Shown here one piece after another: positions 35,391 through 43,860 of a stretch of DNA of 64,000 nt (the stretch's first letter is position 1; each line of letters starts with the position of its first letter). This stretch comes from Alkalihalobacillus trypoxylicola (GTDB lineage: Bacteria > Bacillota > Bacilli > Bacillales > Bacillaceae_D): assembly GCF_001590785.1 (NCBI RefSeq), contig NZ_LTAO01000038.1, positions 1 through 64,000 of the forward strand, written 5' to 3'. Under the pieces are notes generated by a model. That model saw nothing but the letters and a program-made list of their open reading frames with translations, did not search any database and had not been told where the DNA came from. Position numbers and translations under genes: made by a program.

Positions 35391-35404
35391 TGTAAGCACT
35401 TTCA
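35391..35404 (+). promoter_or_regulatory. Candidate cre site before the first yesO-like gene
   Basis: TGTAAGCACTTTCA matches the cre pattern except CA for the central CG. It lies 20 bp before the start codon. Nearly the same sequence precedes the second binding-protein gene. Confidence 0.45.
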
Positions 35405-35424
35405 TTTATAGGGAGGTCAAAGTA

Positions 35425-36753
35425 ATGCAGAAAAAGAAATGGAATATTTTATTATCATCAATGCTTATGCTTATCTTCATTTTAGTTGGTTGTTCAACAA
35501 ATAATAATGAAGATTCATCAAGTAATGGAAATGAAGAATCAGAGGGTGGAAGCTCCGATCAGGTAACACTACGAGTTGCTTGGTGGGGTGGTCAAGAACG
35601 ACATGATATGACACTTGAAGCAATTGATTTATTTGAAGAAGAGTATCCACATATTAAGGTAGATCCGGAATTCACTGCGTGGGATGGATATTGGGAACGC
35701 CTAAATACACAAGCAGCAGGAACGAACTTACCAGATGTTATTAATATGGATAATTCGAAATTGAATGAATATAATTCTCGTGATTTATTAAAAGATTTAT
35801 CTTCATTAATAGAGGATGGATCCATTAATTTAGAAAATGTAGACGATGTTTATCAAGAAATTAATGAAGTAGACGGTGAGGTGTTAGCTGTATCATTAGG
35901 AGCTAATTCACTATCTGTTATTACAAATGAAACCGTTTTATCTGACCATGGTATTTCTTTAGAGCCAGGCTACACATATGAAGATTTAATGGAAGCAATG
36001 TTACAAATCAAAGAAGCAGAAGAAGCTGAAGGTAATGAATTTTTCGGTTTTGATTTTGCCAACGCAGAATTTGAACTATTCTTCTCTTATGCAAGACAAG
36101 CTGGAGAGTCTGTATTCAATGAGGATGGAACAGAATTAGGCTTTAGTGAGACAACATTAGTAGACTTTTTTAGCTTAGTCCAACAGCTTGTGAATGAAGG
36201 AGCAGCACCTCCTCATGATGTAACGATGGAATATGTGGATGGTGGAGACTCTATGGTAGGTACTGGCGAGGCAGCTGTATCGATGGCAGCTAGTAACCAA
36301 ATTATTGGAGTTGCTCAACAAACAGAAGATGAGCTAGGTTTAAATCTTCTTCCTGCACTTGAAGGTGGAATCGATGGAAACTGGATCCGTCCTAGTATGT
36401 CATTTTCAATCTCTGCTCATTCTGAAAAAGAAGAAGCAGCTGCATTATTCATTGATTTCTTTACAAACAGTTTAGAAGCGAATGAAATTTTAATGGCTGA
36501 TAGAGGAGTGCCAATTTCTTCGGAGGTTCGTAATCATTTATCGGATAAAGTAGAAGGACCAATTAAAGAAACATTTGATTTTCTTGAGTTAGTCGCTGAT
36601 TATACAAGTCCAGCTGATCCATTATCACCTCCTGGAGAAACTGAGGTAAGAGGCTCATTCCTTCGTATTATTGAAATGTTAAAGTATGACCGTATTTCAC
36701 CAGAAGAAGCAGCTGAACAATTTATGAACGAAGCGTCAAGCGTTTTAAATTAA
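35425..36753 (+). CDS. Sugar ABC transporter substrate-binding lipoprotein (YesO-like), copy 1
   Basis: ATG 35425 follows GGGAGGTCAAAGTA; the upstream ATG at 35368 would overlap the cre-like site. The 442-residue protein has a signal peptide with lipobox LVGC, an acidic Ser/Asn/Glu linker, and a family 1 solute-binding domain (LRVAWWGGQERHDMTLEAI, FTAWDGYWERLNTQAAG, LPDVINMDNSKLNEY). It is strikingly similar to the next gene, a clear tandem duplication. Family members of this kind bind pectin- or rhamnogalacturonan-derived oligosaccharides. It has its own terminator. Confidence 0.88.
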   Translation: MQKKKWNILLSSMLMLIFILVGCSTNNNEDSSSNGNEESEGGSSDQVTLRVAWWGGQERHDMTLEAIDLFEEEYPHIKVDPEFTAWDGYWERLNTQAAGTNLPDVINMDNSKLNEYNSRDLLKDLSSLIEDGSINLENVDDVYQEINEVDGEVLAVSLGANSLSVITNETVLSDHGISLEPGYTYEDLMEAMLQIKEAEEAEGNEFFGFDFANAEFELFFSYARQAGESVFNEDGTELGFSETTLVDFFSLVQQLVNEGAAPPHDVTMEYVDGGDSMVGTGEAAVSMAASNQIIGVAQQTEDELGLNLLPALEGGIDGNWIRPSMSFSISAHSEKEEAAALFIDFFTNSLEANEILMADRGVPISSEVRNHLSDKVEGPIKETFDFLELVADYTSPADPLSPPGETEVRGSFLRIIEMLKYDRISPEEAAEQFMNEASSVLN

Positions 36754-36769
36754 TACCACTTACTAAAGG

Positions 36770-36812
36770 GTGCTCAAGAAGTGTACTATGTCACTTTTTG
36801 AGTACTTTTTTT
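36770..36812 (+). terminator. Intrinsic terminator after the first binding protein
   Basis: GTGCTCAAGAAGTG pairs with CACTTTTTGAGTAC, followed by TTTTTTT. Confidence 0.85.
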
Positions 36813-36937
36813 AAAGAATAGTAGCAAAAAGCTCCTTAAATTTGTACGAAAAATATCTAATTAAAATCGTTGTTTTTGAAAAGATATTTAACTTTTCTTC
36901 TCTATGGGAAAGGTGGAAAGTGAATTATAATTAGCAA

Positions 36938-36951
36938 TGAAAGCACTTTCA
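36938..36951 (+). promoter_or_regulatory. Candidate cre site before the second yesO-like gene
   Basis: TGAAAGCACTTTCA is a near-perfect palindrome and matches cre except for CA at the centre. It overlaps the spurious upstream start at 36937, which supports ATG 36976 as the real start. Confidence 0.5.
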
Positions 36952-36975
36952 GTCAGATTTAAGGAGGAAACATCA

Positions 36976-38274
36976 ATGTTGAAAATCAAAAGTAAACTAC
37001 TCGTTGTATTCATTACCGCACTTACATTAACGATTGTTGGATGTAGTTCTGGTGATACTGATAATGAAACAAGCGAAGAAGCAAGTGGAGACCAAACCGT
37101 TTTAAGAGTAGCTTGGTGGGGTGGACAAGAACGACATGATATGACCCTACAAGCGATTGATTTATTTGAAGAAAAAAATCCTGATATTAAGGTTGAACCA
37201 GAGTTTACTAGCTGGGATGGTTATTGGGAGCGCTTAAATACACAAGCAGCAGGTAGTAACTTGCCTGATGTTATTAATATGGATAATTCGAAGTTAAATG
37301 AGTATCATTCACGAGGGTTGTTATTAGATTTATCTGAGTTAATTTCCGCAGGTAATATTGACTTAGAAAATGTAGATGATATTTATCAAGAAATTAACGA
37401 AGCTGGAGAGGAAGTTTTAGCAGTTGCTATCGGAGCTAATGCTTTGGCATCTCTTGTGAACGAAGATGTAATGGAAGACCACGGCATTCAGTTGGAGCCT
37501 GGTTACACGTATGAAGAATTACAAGAAGCAATGCTAGAGATGAAAGAAGGAAATGATGATTTCTTCTACGGTTTTGATTTTGCCAATTCAGAGTTCGAGC
37601 TTTTTACTTTGTTTGCTCGTCAAAATCAACAATCTGTATTTAATGAAGATGGTACTGATATTGGCTTTACCGAAGATACATTAGTGGAATATTTCGACTT
37701 TGTACAAACAATGGTTAATTCAGAAGCATCACCATCACATGACATCACCATGGATTATGTAGATGGAGGGAATTCAATGATTGGTGAGGGCTCTGCGGCT
37801 ATTCAAATCGGCGCTAGTAATCAAATCATCGGACAATCACAATCTACCGAACATACTTTAGGCTTAAACTTACTTCCTTCATTGGCTAATGGTGAAGACG
37901 CAAACTGGATTCGTCCAAGTATGTCATTCGCAATTTCAACAAATTCTGACAAGCAAGAAGCGGCAGCCACATTTATTGATTTCTTCACAAATGATTTAGA
38001 TGCGAATGAAATTTTAATGGCAGAACGAGGAGTTCCGATTTCGTCAGAGGTTAGAAGCCATTTAGAAGGACTTGTAGATGAACCAACAAGGAAAACATTT
38101 GAATTTTTAGAAATGATAGCGGATTATTCTAGCCCGGCTGATCCTTTATCACCAGCAGGTGAAACAGAAGTGCGCGGATCATTTTTACGAATTATTGAGT
38201 TAGTCAAATATGACCGAATTACACCAGAAGAAGCTGCAAGTCAATTTATTGCAGAGGTAAGCTCTATTCTTTAA
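36976..38274 (+). CDS. yesO: Sugar ABC transporter substrate-binding lipoprotein (YesO-like), copy 2
   Basis: ATG 36976 has AAGGAGGAAACATCA upstream. The 432-residue protein has a lipobox (TIVGC) and the same fold and motifs as the copy at 35425 (VAWWGGQERHDMTLQAI, WDGYWERLNTQAAG, and identical GVPISSEVR and SPADPLSP stretches). The signal peptides and linkers differ more than the binding domains. Differences at loops, for example EEAEGNEF versus EGNDDF, may tune substrate choice. Being directly upstream of the permease genes, this copy is the likelier canonical partner. Confidence 0.9.
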   Translation: MLKIKSKLLVVFITALTLTIVGCSSGDTDNETSEEASGDQTVLRVAWWGGQERHDMTLQAIDLFEEKNPDIKVEPEFTSWDGYWERLNTQAAGSNLPDVINMDNSKLNEYHSRGLLLDLSELISAGNIDLENVDDIYQEINEAGEEVLAVAIGANALASLVNEDVMEDHGIQLEPGYTYEELQEAMLEMKEGNDDFFYGFDFANSEFELFTLFARQNQQSVFNEDGTDIGFTEDTLVEYFDFVQTMVNSEASPSHDITMDYVDGGNSMIGEGSAAIQIGASNQIIGQSQSTEHTLGLNLLPSLANGEDANWIRPSMSFAISTNSDKQEAAATFIDFFTNDLDANEILMAERGVPISSEVRSHLEGLVDEPTRKTFEFLEMIADYSSPADPLSPAGETEVRGSFLRIIELVKYDRITPEEAASQFIAEVSSIL

Positions 38275-38290
38275 TACATTTGGATACAAG

Positions 38291-38313
38291 CATCAGGCTA
38301 TTATTAGCCTGAT
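38291..38313 (+). terminator. Hairpin between binding protein and permeases
   Basis: CATCAGGCT pairs with AGCCTGATG over a 5-base loop, with no T-tract; typical of a 3' stabilising hairpin that keeps binding-protein mRNA in excess. Confidence 0.55.
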
Positions 38314-38334
38314 GTACCAAAGGAGGTTCGTAAG

Positions 38335-39288
38335 GTGAAGGAAAATAATGCAGTAAGTACTGAAAAGTCTGAGCCTTTTGAAAAGACAAAACAGCAGAAA
38401 AGAAAAGAATTAAAACAAAATCTAACAGGTTATGCGATCATATCGCCTTGGCTTATTGGATTTCTTTTATTAATAGTAGGGCCGATGATAGCGTCTTTAT
38501 ACCTTTCATTTACTAACTATGATATGTTATCAGCAGCCAGCTGGGTTGGCTTAGATAACTACAAAAATATATTAACGAGTGACCCACGATTTATGCAAGC
38601 ATTGAAAGTAACACTAGTGTTTGTATTTATTTCAACGCCACTCAAATTAATCTTTGCCCTTCTTTTAGCTATGCTATTTAACACAGGTAGAAAAGGGACA
38701 GGCTTATTTACTACCATTTATTACATCCCATCCATTATTGGTGGTAGTGTTGCTATTGCGGTCGTTTGGAAGCAGTTATTTGGAAGAAATGGTGCAATGA
38801 ACGAAATTATGGCAACACTTGGATTGCCTACAATGAACTGGATTGGAAATCCAGATACAGCTTTATCTGTACTAATTATTCTTGTTATTTGGCAATTTGG
38901 ATCACCAATGATTATTTTCTTGGCAGGATTAAGACAAATTCCAGCTGAGCTTTATGAAGCTGCTAGTGTTGATGGCGCAGGCAGGTTTAGACAGTTTATG
39001 AAAATTACTTTACCAATGCTAACACCTGTTATTTTCTTTAACTTAATTATGCAAACAATTGGTGGATTTATGACGTTCACTCAATCGTACTTGATTACAG
39101 GTGGAGGACCGCTTGATGCAACCTTATTCTATGCTGTTTACTTATATGAAGTAGCATTTGAATATTTAAGAATGGGATATGCCTCAGCAATGGCTTGGAT
39201 ATTATTAATTTTAATTGGGGTTATCACTTTAATCTTATTTAAAACTTCAAATCTATGGGTTCACTATGAATCGGATGGAGGGAAGTAG
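38335..39288 (+). CDS. yesP: Sugar ABC transporter permease (YesP-like)
   Basis: Start is GTG 38335 behind AAAGGAGG. The 317-residue permease has an N-terminal charged tail, six membrane helices and the EAA loop AELYEAASVDGAGRFRQFMK. It pairs with the next permease (three-base gap). Its layout and neighbours match B. subtilis YesP of the rhamnogalacturonan oligosaccharide uptake system. No ATPase gene is present; a shared MsmX-type ATPase is presumed. Confidence 0.9.
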   Translation: MKENNAVSTEKSEPFEKTKQQKRKELKQNLTGYAIISPWLIGFLLLIVGPMIASLYLSFTNYDMLSAASWVGLDNYKNILTSDPRFMQALKVTLVFVFISTPLKLIFALLLAMLFNTGRKGTGLFTTIYYIPSIIGGSVAIAVVWKQLFGRNGAMNEIMATLGLPTMNWIGNPDTALSVLIILVIWQFGSPMIIFLAGLRQIPAELYEAASVDGAGRFRQFMKITLPMLTPVIFFNLIMQTIGGFMTFTQSYLITGGGPLDATLFYAVYLYEVAFEYLRMGYASAMAWILLILIGVITLILFKTSNLWVHYESDGGK

Positions 39289-39291
39289 CAG

Positions 39292-40137
39292 ATGAAACAC
39301 AAAAAAAGCTTAATAGGCAGTATTATATATTATACATTTGTAACAGCATTTGGTTTTGTCATGATTTATCCGATTTTGTGGATGTTTGCAGGATCTTTGA
39401 AGCCCGCTCAAGAAATATTTAATAATGCAGCTTCTCTTATACCAGGTATATTCGTTTGGGAAAACTATCCAATAGGCTGGCAAGGGTTTGGACGTACGGG
39501 GTTTGATATCTTCTTTAGAAACTCTTTAATCATTACGTCATTAACAGTAATTGGTGCGATTCTATCATCTAGTATTGTGGCTTACGGGTTTGCTAGATTA
39601 AATTTTAAATTTAAAGGATTGTTGTTTGCTTGTTTAATGGCAACCGTCATGTTACCCGTTCAAATCACTTTAATTCCACAATATATTCTGTTTCACAATA
39701 TTGGATGGGTTAATACATTTTATCCATTAATTGTTCCAGCCTTTTTAGGTGGTACTCCGTTTTTTATCTTCCTATTAATTCAATTTATTAGAGGGATTCC
39801 TCGTGAATTGGATGAGGCGGCCATTATTGATGGATGCTCGACTTTCGGAGTGTTTTGGAGAATTATTTTACCACTATTGAAACCAGCATTAGTAACCGTT
39901 GCAATCTTTGCCTTCATGTGGTCATGGGATGATTTCTTAGCTCCATTAATTTATTTAAATGATATTAACCTTCAAACGGTTACACTTGGTTTGAGAAACT
40001 TCATGGATAATGAAGGAAATACGAGTTGGGGTCCTTTGTTAGCGATGTCATCTCTATCGCTACTTCCGCAATTAGTATTGTTTGCATTTTTCCAAAAGTA
40101 CCTTGTAGAAGGGATTGCTACTACAGGACTAAAATAA
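39292..40137 (+). CDS. yesQ: Sugar ABC transporter permease (YesQ-like)
   Basis: The 281-residue MalG-type permease has six membrane helices and an EAA loop RELDEAAIIDGCSTFGVFWR. It ends in GIATTGLK, the usual C-terminus of MalG-like permeases. It begins three bases after yesP and is followed at 15 bases by the GH105 gene. Confidence 0.92.
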   Translation: MKHKKSLIGSIIYYTFVTAFGFVMIYPILWMFAGSLKPAQEIFNNAASLIPGIFVWENYPIGWQGFGRTGFDIFFRNSLIITSLTVIGAILSSSIVAYGFARLNFKFKGLLFACLMATVMLPVQITLIPQYILFHNIGWVNTFYPLIVPAFLGGTPFFIFLLIQFIRGIPRELDEAAIIDGCSTFGVFWRIILPLLKPALVTVAIFAFMWSWDDFLAPLIYLNDINLQTVTLGLRNFMDNEGNTSWGPLLAMSSLSLLPQLVLFAFFQKYLVEGIATTGLK

Positions 40138-40152
40138 GGAGAGTGTACTTGA

Positions 40153-41184
40153 ATGAAACCGTTAATTTTTGATGAAAAAAAGGTAACTGACATTATTGAC
40201 AAAATGGTGCAAAGAACATTTGAAATGGATTTGACTTGGGATTGGCCGGCAGGAGTTGCTTTTTACGGTGTTTCACGTGCCTATAAGGTGACAAAAAATG
40301 AAAGCTACTTAGAGTCCCTCAAGCAGTGGGTAGATGAGTATATTGAGTATGGTCTACCTAACATGTCTGTGAACATTGTATCAATGGGTCACACGCTTCT
40401 GTTTCTTTATCAAGAAACAGGCGATGAAGCTTATTTAGATTTAGCGATAAAAAAAGCGGAATATTTAATGCATGATGCACCTAGATTCGGAGAAGGTGTC
40501 TTTCAACACACAGTTGGCGGAGGCGTATCAGTCTTTCCTGAACAGGCATGGATTGACACATTGTTTATGGCAGGCTATTTTCTAATTCGATTAGGCGAAC
40601 AGCTCGAAAATGATGAGTATTTGCAAGAAGGATTAAGACAATTCCACGGACATGAAAAATATTTACAAGATTCAAAAACGAATCTATATTATCATGGATG
40701 GGACCATTTACAGCAGAATAATATGTCTAGCATTTTTTGGGCAAGAGGAAATGCATGGGCAGCCTATACAATGGCTTCTGTTTTAGGAATTATCGACGTT
40801 CAAGAGCCTGGCTTTATGACGATTAATGGCTCACTTCGAGATCAGCTGAGTGCTTTATTAAAGCTTCAGTCTGAAGATGGACTTTGGCATACAATATTAA
40901 CGGAACCAGATTCTTATACGGAAACGTCAGGGTCAGCAGGAATTGCTGCGGCATTAATTGTTAATGGAACGAATACACCAAAACGACATAAAGCTGCACA
41001 AAAGGCTTTAGATGCTTTAATAAATGAAGTAGATGAAACGGGTACGGTGACGAATGTCTCTACTGGTACAGCTGTTATGAATACAGCTGACGGGTATAGA
41101 GAAACGTCGAAAAAACGAATCGAGGGATGGGGACAGGGCTTAGCTCTTGCTTATTTCTCACATGTTTTAGCAAGAAAAAAATAG
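40153..41184 (+). CDS. yesR: GH105 unsaturated rhamnogalacturonyl hydrolase
   Basis: The 343-residue alpha/alpha-barrel protein lacks a signal peptide. It has the GH88/GH105 features: WDWPAGVAFYGV, the general acid Asp135 in QAWIDTLFMAG, WARGNAWA and the C-terminal RIEGWGQGLAL. YesR/YteR enzymes hydrate the unsaturated galacturonyl end of RG-I disaccharides, releasing the substrate for KduI. It belongs to the transporter operon. Confidence 0.93.
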   Translation: MKPLIFDEKKVTDIIDKMVQRTFEMDLTWDWPAGVAFYGVSRAYKVTKNESYLESLKQWVDEYIEYGLPNMSVNIVSMGHTLLFLYQETGDEAYLDLAIKKAEYLMHDAPRFGEGVFQHTVGGGVSVFPEQAWIDTLFMAGYFLIRLGEQLENDEYLQEGLRQFHGHEKYLQDSKTNLYYHGWDHLQQNNMSSIFWARGNAWAAYTMASVLGIIDVQEPGFMTINGSLRDQLSALLKLQSEDGLWHTILTEPDSYTETSGSAGIAAALIVNGTNTPKRHKAAQKALDALINEVDETGTVTNVSTGTAVMNTADGYRETSKKRIEGWGQGLALAYFSHVLARKK

Positions 41185-41195
41185 AATGTTGATCA

Positions 41196-41234
41196 AATAA
41201 TTGGTAGGTTGAAGCTCTCAACCTATCAATTATT
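41196..41234 (+). terminator. Long hairpin after yesR
   Basis: AATAATTGGTAGGTTGA and TCAACCTATCAATTATT are nearly perfect complements over a 5-base loop. A true T-tract is missing. Confidence 0.55.
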
Positions 41235-41302
41235 CATATAGAAAGATTGAAAGAATTGGTTTGTCAACCACGATTTTAAGGTAATTTATAGGAGTGATTT
41301 TA

Positions 41303-41932
41303 ATGTGGCGTAGTATAGGAGATGGATTTTATCAATTGTGTGAAAGGTTTATGGCCTTAGCTATACTAAATGGACTTTGGTTCGGCTTTACGATATTAGG
41401 ATTAGGTGTTTTTGGATGGGCACCAGCTACGTATGCGACTTTTTCTGTAATTAGAAAACAACAAATGAAGAAAGAGGCTGACGGGAAAATCTTTAAAACC
41501 TTTTTCCAGGAATACAAAAAGGAATTCTTTCGTGCGAACATTTTAGGAGCGATCTTATTATTAGCAGCCTTTTCTCTATATTTCAGTGCAGGTGCTTTTA
41601 TAACAATGGATAGCTCTATATTGATAAGAGGTATACTATTAGTAGTGGCGTTTTTATTTAGTATGATTTTAATCTACATTTTCCCTGTATTTAGTCACTT
41701 CCAAATTCCTCTTTTAAAATATATTAGGTACTCATTCTTATTAGGACTAGCTAATTTGCATTACACCATTATTTTATTTGGTTTAATGATTTCGATTATT
41801 GTATTGTTTGGAGCGATCCCTGTCGTTATGGTGTTTTTCCTTATCAGTTTACCAGCCTCGATTATGATGTTTTTCTCTATGAGGATTTTTAATAAAATTC
41901 AACTAGAAAATGAGCAAGTTGTGAACGGCTAA
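41303..41932 (+). CDS. yesL: YesL-like DUF624 membrane protein
   Basis: ATG 41303 lies 12 bases after TAGGAG; the GTG at 41294 falls inside the ribosome site and is rejected. The protein (209 residues) has five or six membrane helices and the YesL/DUF624 N-terminus (GDGFYQLCERFMALAILNGLW, FGWAPATYATFSVIRK). Its function is unknown; genes of this family commonly accompany YesMN-type systems and sugar transporters, which is the case here. Confidence 0.85.
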   Translation: MWRSIGDGFYQLCERFMALAILNGLWFGFTILGLGVFGWAPATYATFSVIRKQQMKKEADGKIFKTFFQEYKKEFFRANILGAILLLAAFSLYFSAGAFITMDSSILIRGILLVVAFLFSMILIYIFPVFSHFQIPLLKYIRYSFLLGLANLHYTIILFGLMISIIVLFGAIPVVMVFFLISLPASIMMFFSMRIFNKIQLENEQVVNG

Positions 41933-41945
41933 ACACAAATAACGC

Positions 41946-41989
41946 CTATCATCTGTTTCTTTTTAAGTCCATCTCAGATAAGATGATAG
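41946..41989 (+). other. Hairpin between yesL and yesM
   Basis: CTATCATCT (41946-41954) and AGATGATAG (41981-41989) are perfect complements over a 26-base loop, without a T-tract. Confidence 0.4.
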
Positions 41990-42027
41990 TAAATGTCAAT
42001 CGCAACATTTATTCCTAGGATTACTTT

Positions 42028-43836
42028 ATGGTGGGGGATATGATGAATATCTTTAAAAAATATAAAATCCGTCATATATTCTTTCTGAGCTTTTTTGCTT
42101 TTATGATTATTGTTTTTATCATTATAACTTTAATAGCCTATAGAATTACCGTTTCAGAAATGGTCGATTCGGCGACGGATTATCAAAAAGAAAATCTTTT
42201 ATTAATGAATGAAGATTTGAATGAAACACTCAAAAACTATGAGGAATTATCCATTCAGCTTTCTAGGCAAAATTCATTTCGGGAAGTATTACGAAACAAT
42301 GAAGAAGGCTATTCAGAGCGAAGACTGTTAAATTCCTTATCACAAGATTTTTCAAATACAGTGTACAGTGTTGCTGGTATGCAATCGATAGAAATTTTTT
42401 TAGATAAAGCTCCTATGAGTAGTGATATCCAATCACCTGTTCGTTTTTATTCCATGGATCATTTACAAGAAAAGGAGTGGAGTAGACATTTAAAAAATAC
42501 GACGACTTCTTGGATTGGAGTACGGGAAGTTTTACACCAAACGAGAGTAGACGAAGTCATAAGTTTTGGTAGAAATGTCTATTCTACCAAAGGAGATTTG
42601 GTCGCTGTTTTAGTATTAAATGTCCACACTGATATGATGGATGAGTGGTTAAGCTCTAAGGCAATGCGTTCTAATTTATATGTTTTAGATTTAAATCAGC
42701 ATGTTATTTCGAGTTCATCAGGTGCACCACTAGATCAAGAGTTACGTCAGATTTTACAGGGACAAGCCCAAAGTATACAAGAACAAAAAGGTGTACATTT
42801 TAATATTAATCAGGAATCAAATTATGTAATCGTTGCATCCAGTATTGCAGCCTCTAATTGGACGCTTATTGAAGCAACACCTTATAATGAATTTACAAGT
42901 AGTGGTAAATTAATAGCGGCTACATTAACATTAGTAGGATTAATTTCCATCATCTTAGCGTTTTTTGGTACATGGTTTTTAACAAATAGATTTACAAAAC
43001 CGATTGATCAATTAACCCATGTCATTGATTTATATCCAAAAAGCGACCTATCAAGTTCATTACCTAAGGACTATGAAAATGAGTTTGGTCAGCTATTTAA
43101 AGGCTACAGCCAGTTAATTTATAGAAGCAATCTGTTATATGATTCATTAATTGAGCAAAATAAAAGACAAAGAGAGGCAGAAATAAAGGCTTTACAGGCT
43201 AATATTAACCCTCACTTTTTATATAATACATTGGACCAATTGAATTGGGATGCTATTGAGCAAGACAATATTGAAATGAGTCGAATGCTTGAGCTTTTAG
43301 GAAAAATGCTCAGAATCGGTTTGTCAAATGGCGAAAGTATTTTAAGCATCCGAGATGAATTAACCTATTTAGAATACTATTTGAAATTACAAAAAATAAA
43401 AATGGGAGATTCATTTTCATATTCCATTGAAGTACCTGAAGAAATAAAAAATTTGTATATTCCGAAACTAACGTTCCAACCCTTTGTGGAAAATAGTATC
43501 ATCCATGGGTTTCATCAGCAAATGGGTGGAGTGATTACAGTTAAAGCAAGTATTGAAGATGAGGATTTAGTTTTTATTATTGAAGATAACGGTTCTGGGA
43601 TTCAGAAATCAACTTCAAAAAACAATCAATATGGTGGCTATGGGATGAAAAACGTTAGAGAGCGTTTTGATGTGTATTTTGGTCGAGAGGCTTCAATATC
43701 GGTTGCAAATAGGCGGCATGGTGGAGCAGCCGTATTTATAAGATATCCTTTAGCTCATTCTAAAGAAAGATTTCAATTAGAAGAAGCGATGAAACCTACT
43801 ATTTTATTTGAAGAATGGAATCAAGATAAAAGCTAA
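42028..43836 (+). CDS. yesM: YesM-like sensor histidine kinase
   Basis: The protein has about 600 residues: a membrane helix at about 18-38, a dCache-like extracellular sensor, a second helix at about 295-316, HAMP, and a His_kinase domain with the phosphorylated His in NPHFLYNTLDQLNWD, plus HATPase motifs (FVENSIIHG, EDNGSGI, GGYGMKNVRER). It senses a sugar or binding protein outside the cell and signals to YesN. The start is uncertain: ATG 42028 follows CTAGGA, whereas ATG 42043 follows GGGGGATATG. Confidence 0.92.
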   Translation: MVGDMMNIFKKYKIRHIFFLSFFAFMIIVFIIITLIAYRITVSEMVDSATDYQKENLLLMNEDLNETLKNYEELSIQLSRQNSFREVLRNNEEGYSERRLLNSLSQDFSNTVYSVAGMQSIEIFLDKAPMSSDIQSPVRFYSMDHLQEKEWSRHLKNTTTSWIGVREVLHQTRVDEVISFGRNVYSTKGDLVAVLVLNVHTDMMDEWLSSKAMRSNLYVLDLNQHVISSSSGAPLDQELRQILQGQAQSIQEQKGVHFNINQESNYVIVASSIAASNWTLIEATPYNEFTSSGKLIAATLTLVGLISIILAFFGTWFLTNRFTKPIDQLTHVIDLYPKSDLSSSLPKDYENEFGQLFKGYSQLIYRSNLLYDSLIEQNKRQREAEIKALQANINPHFLYNTLDQLNWDAIEQDNIEMSRMLELLGKMLRIGLSNGESILSIRDELTYLEYYLKLQKIKMGDSFSYSIEVPEEIKNLYIPKLTFQPFVENSIIHGFHQQMGGVITVKASIEDEDLVFIIEDNGSGIQKSTSKNNQYGGYGMKNVRERFDVYFGREASISVANRRHGGAAVFIRYPLAHSKERFQLEEAMKPTILFEEWNQDKS

Positions 43837-43860
43837 GCTAACTGTTAGGAGTGATTCACC

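Noticed and set aside
41294-41302. GTG start for yesL at 41294
   Set aside because: It falls in the ribosome-binding sequence itself; ATG 41303 fits better.
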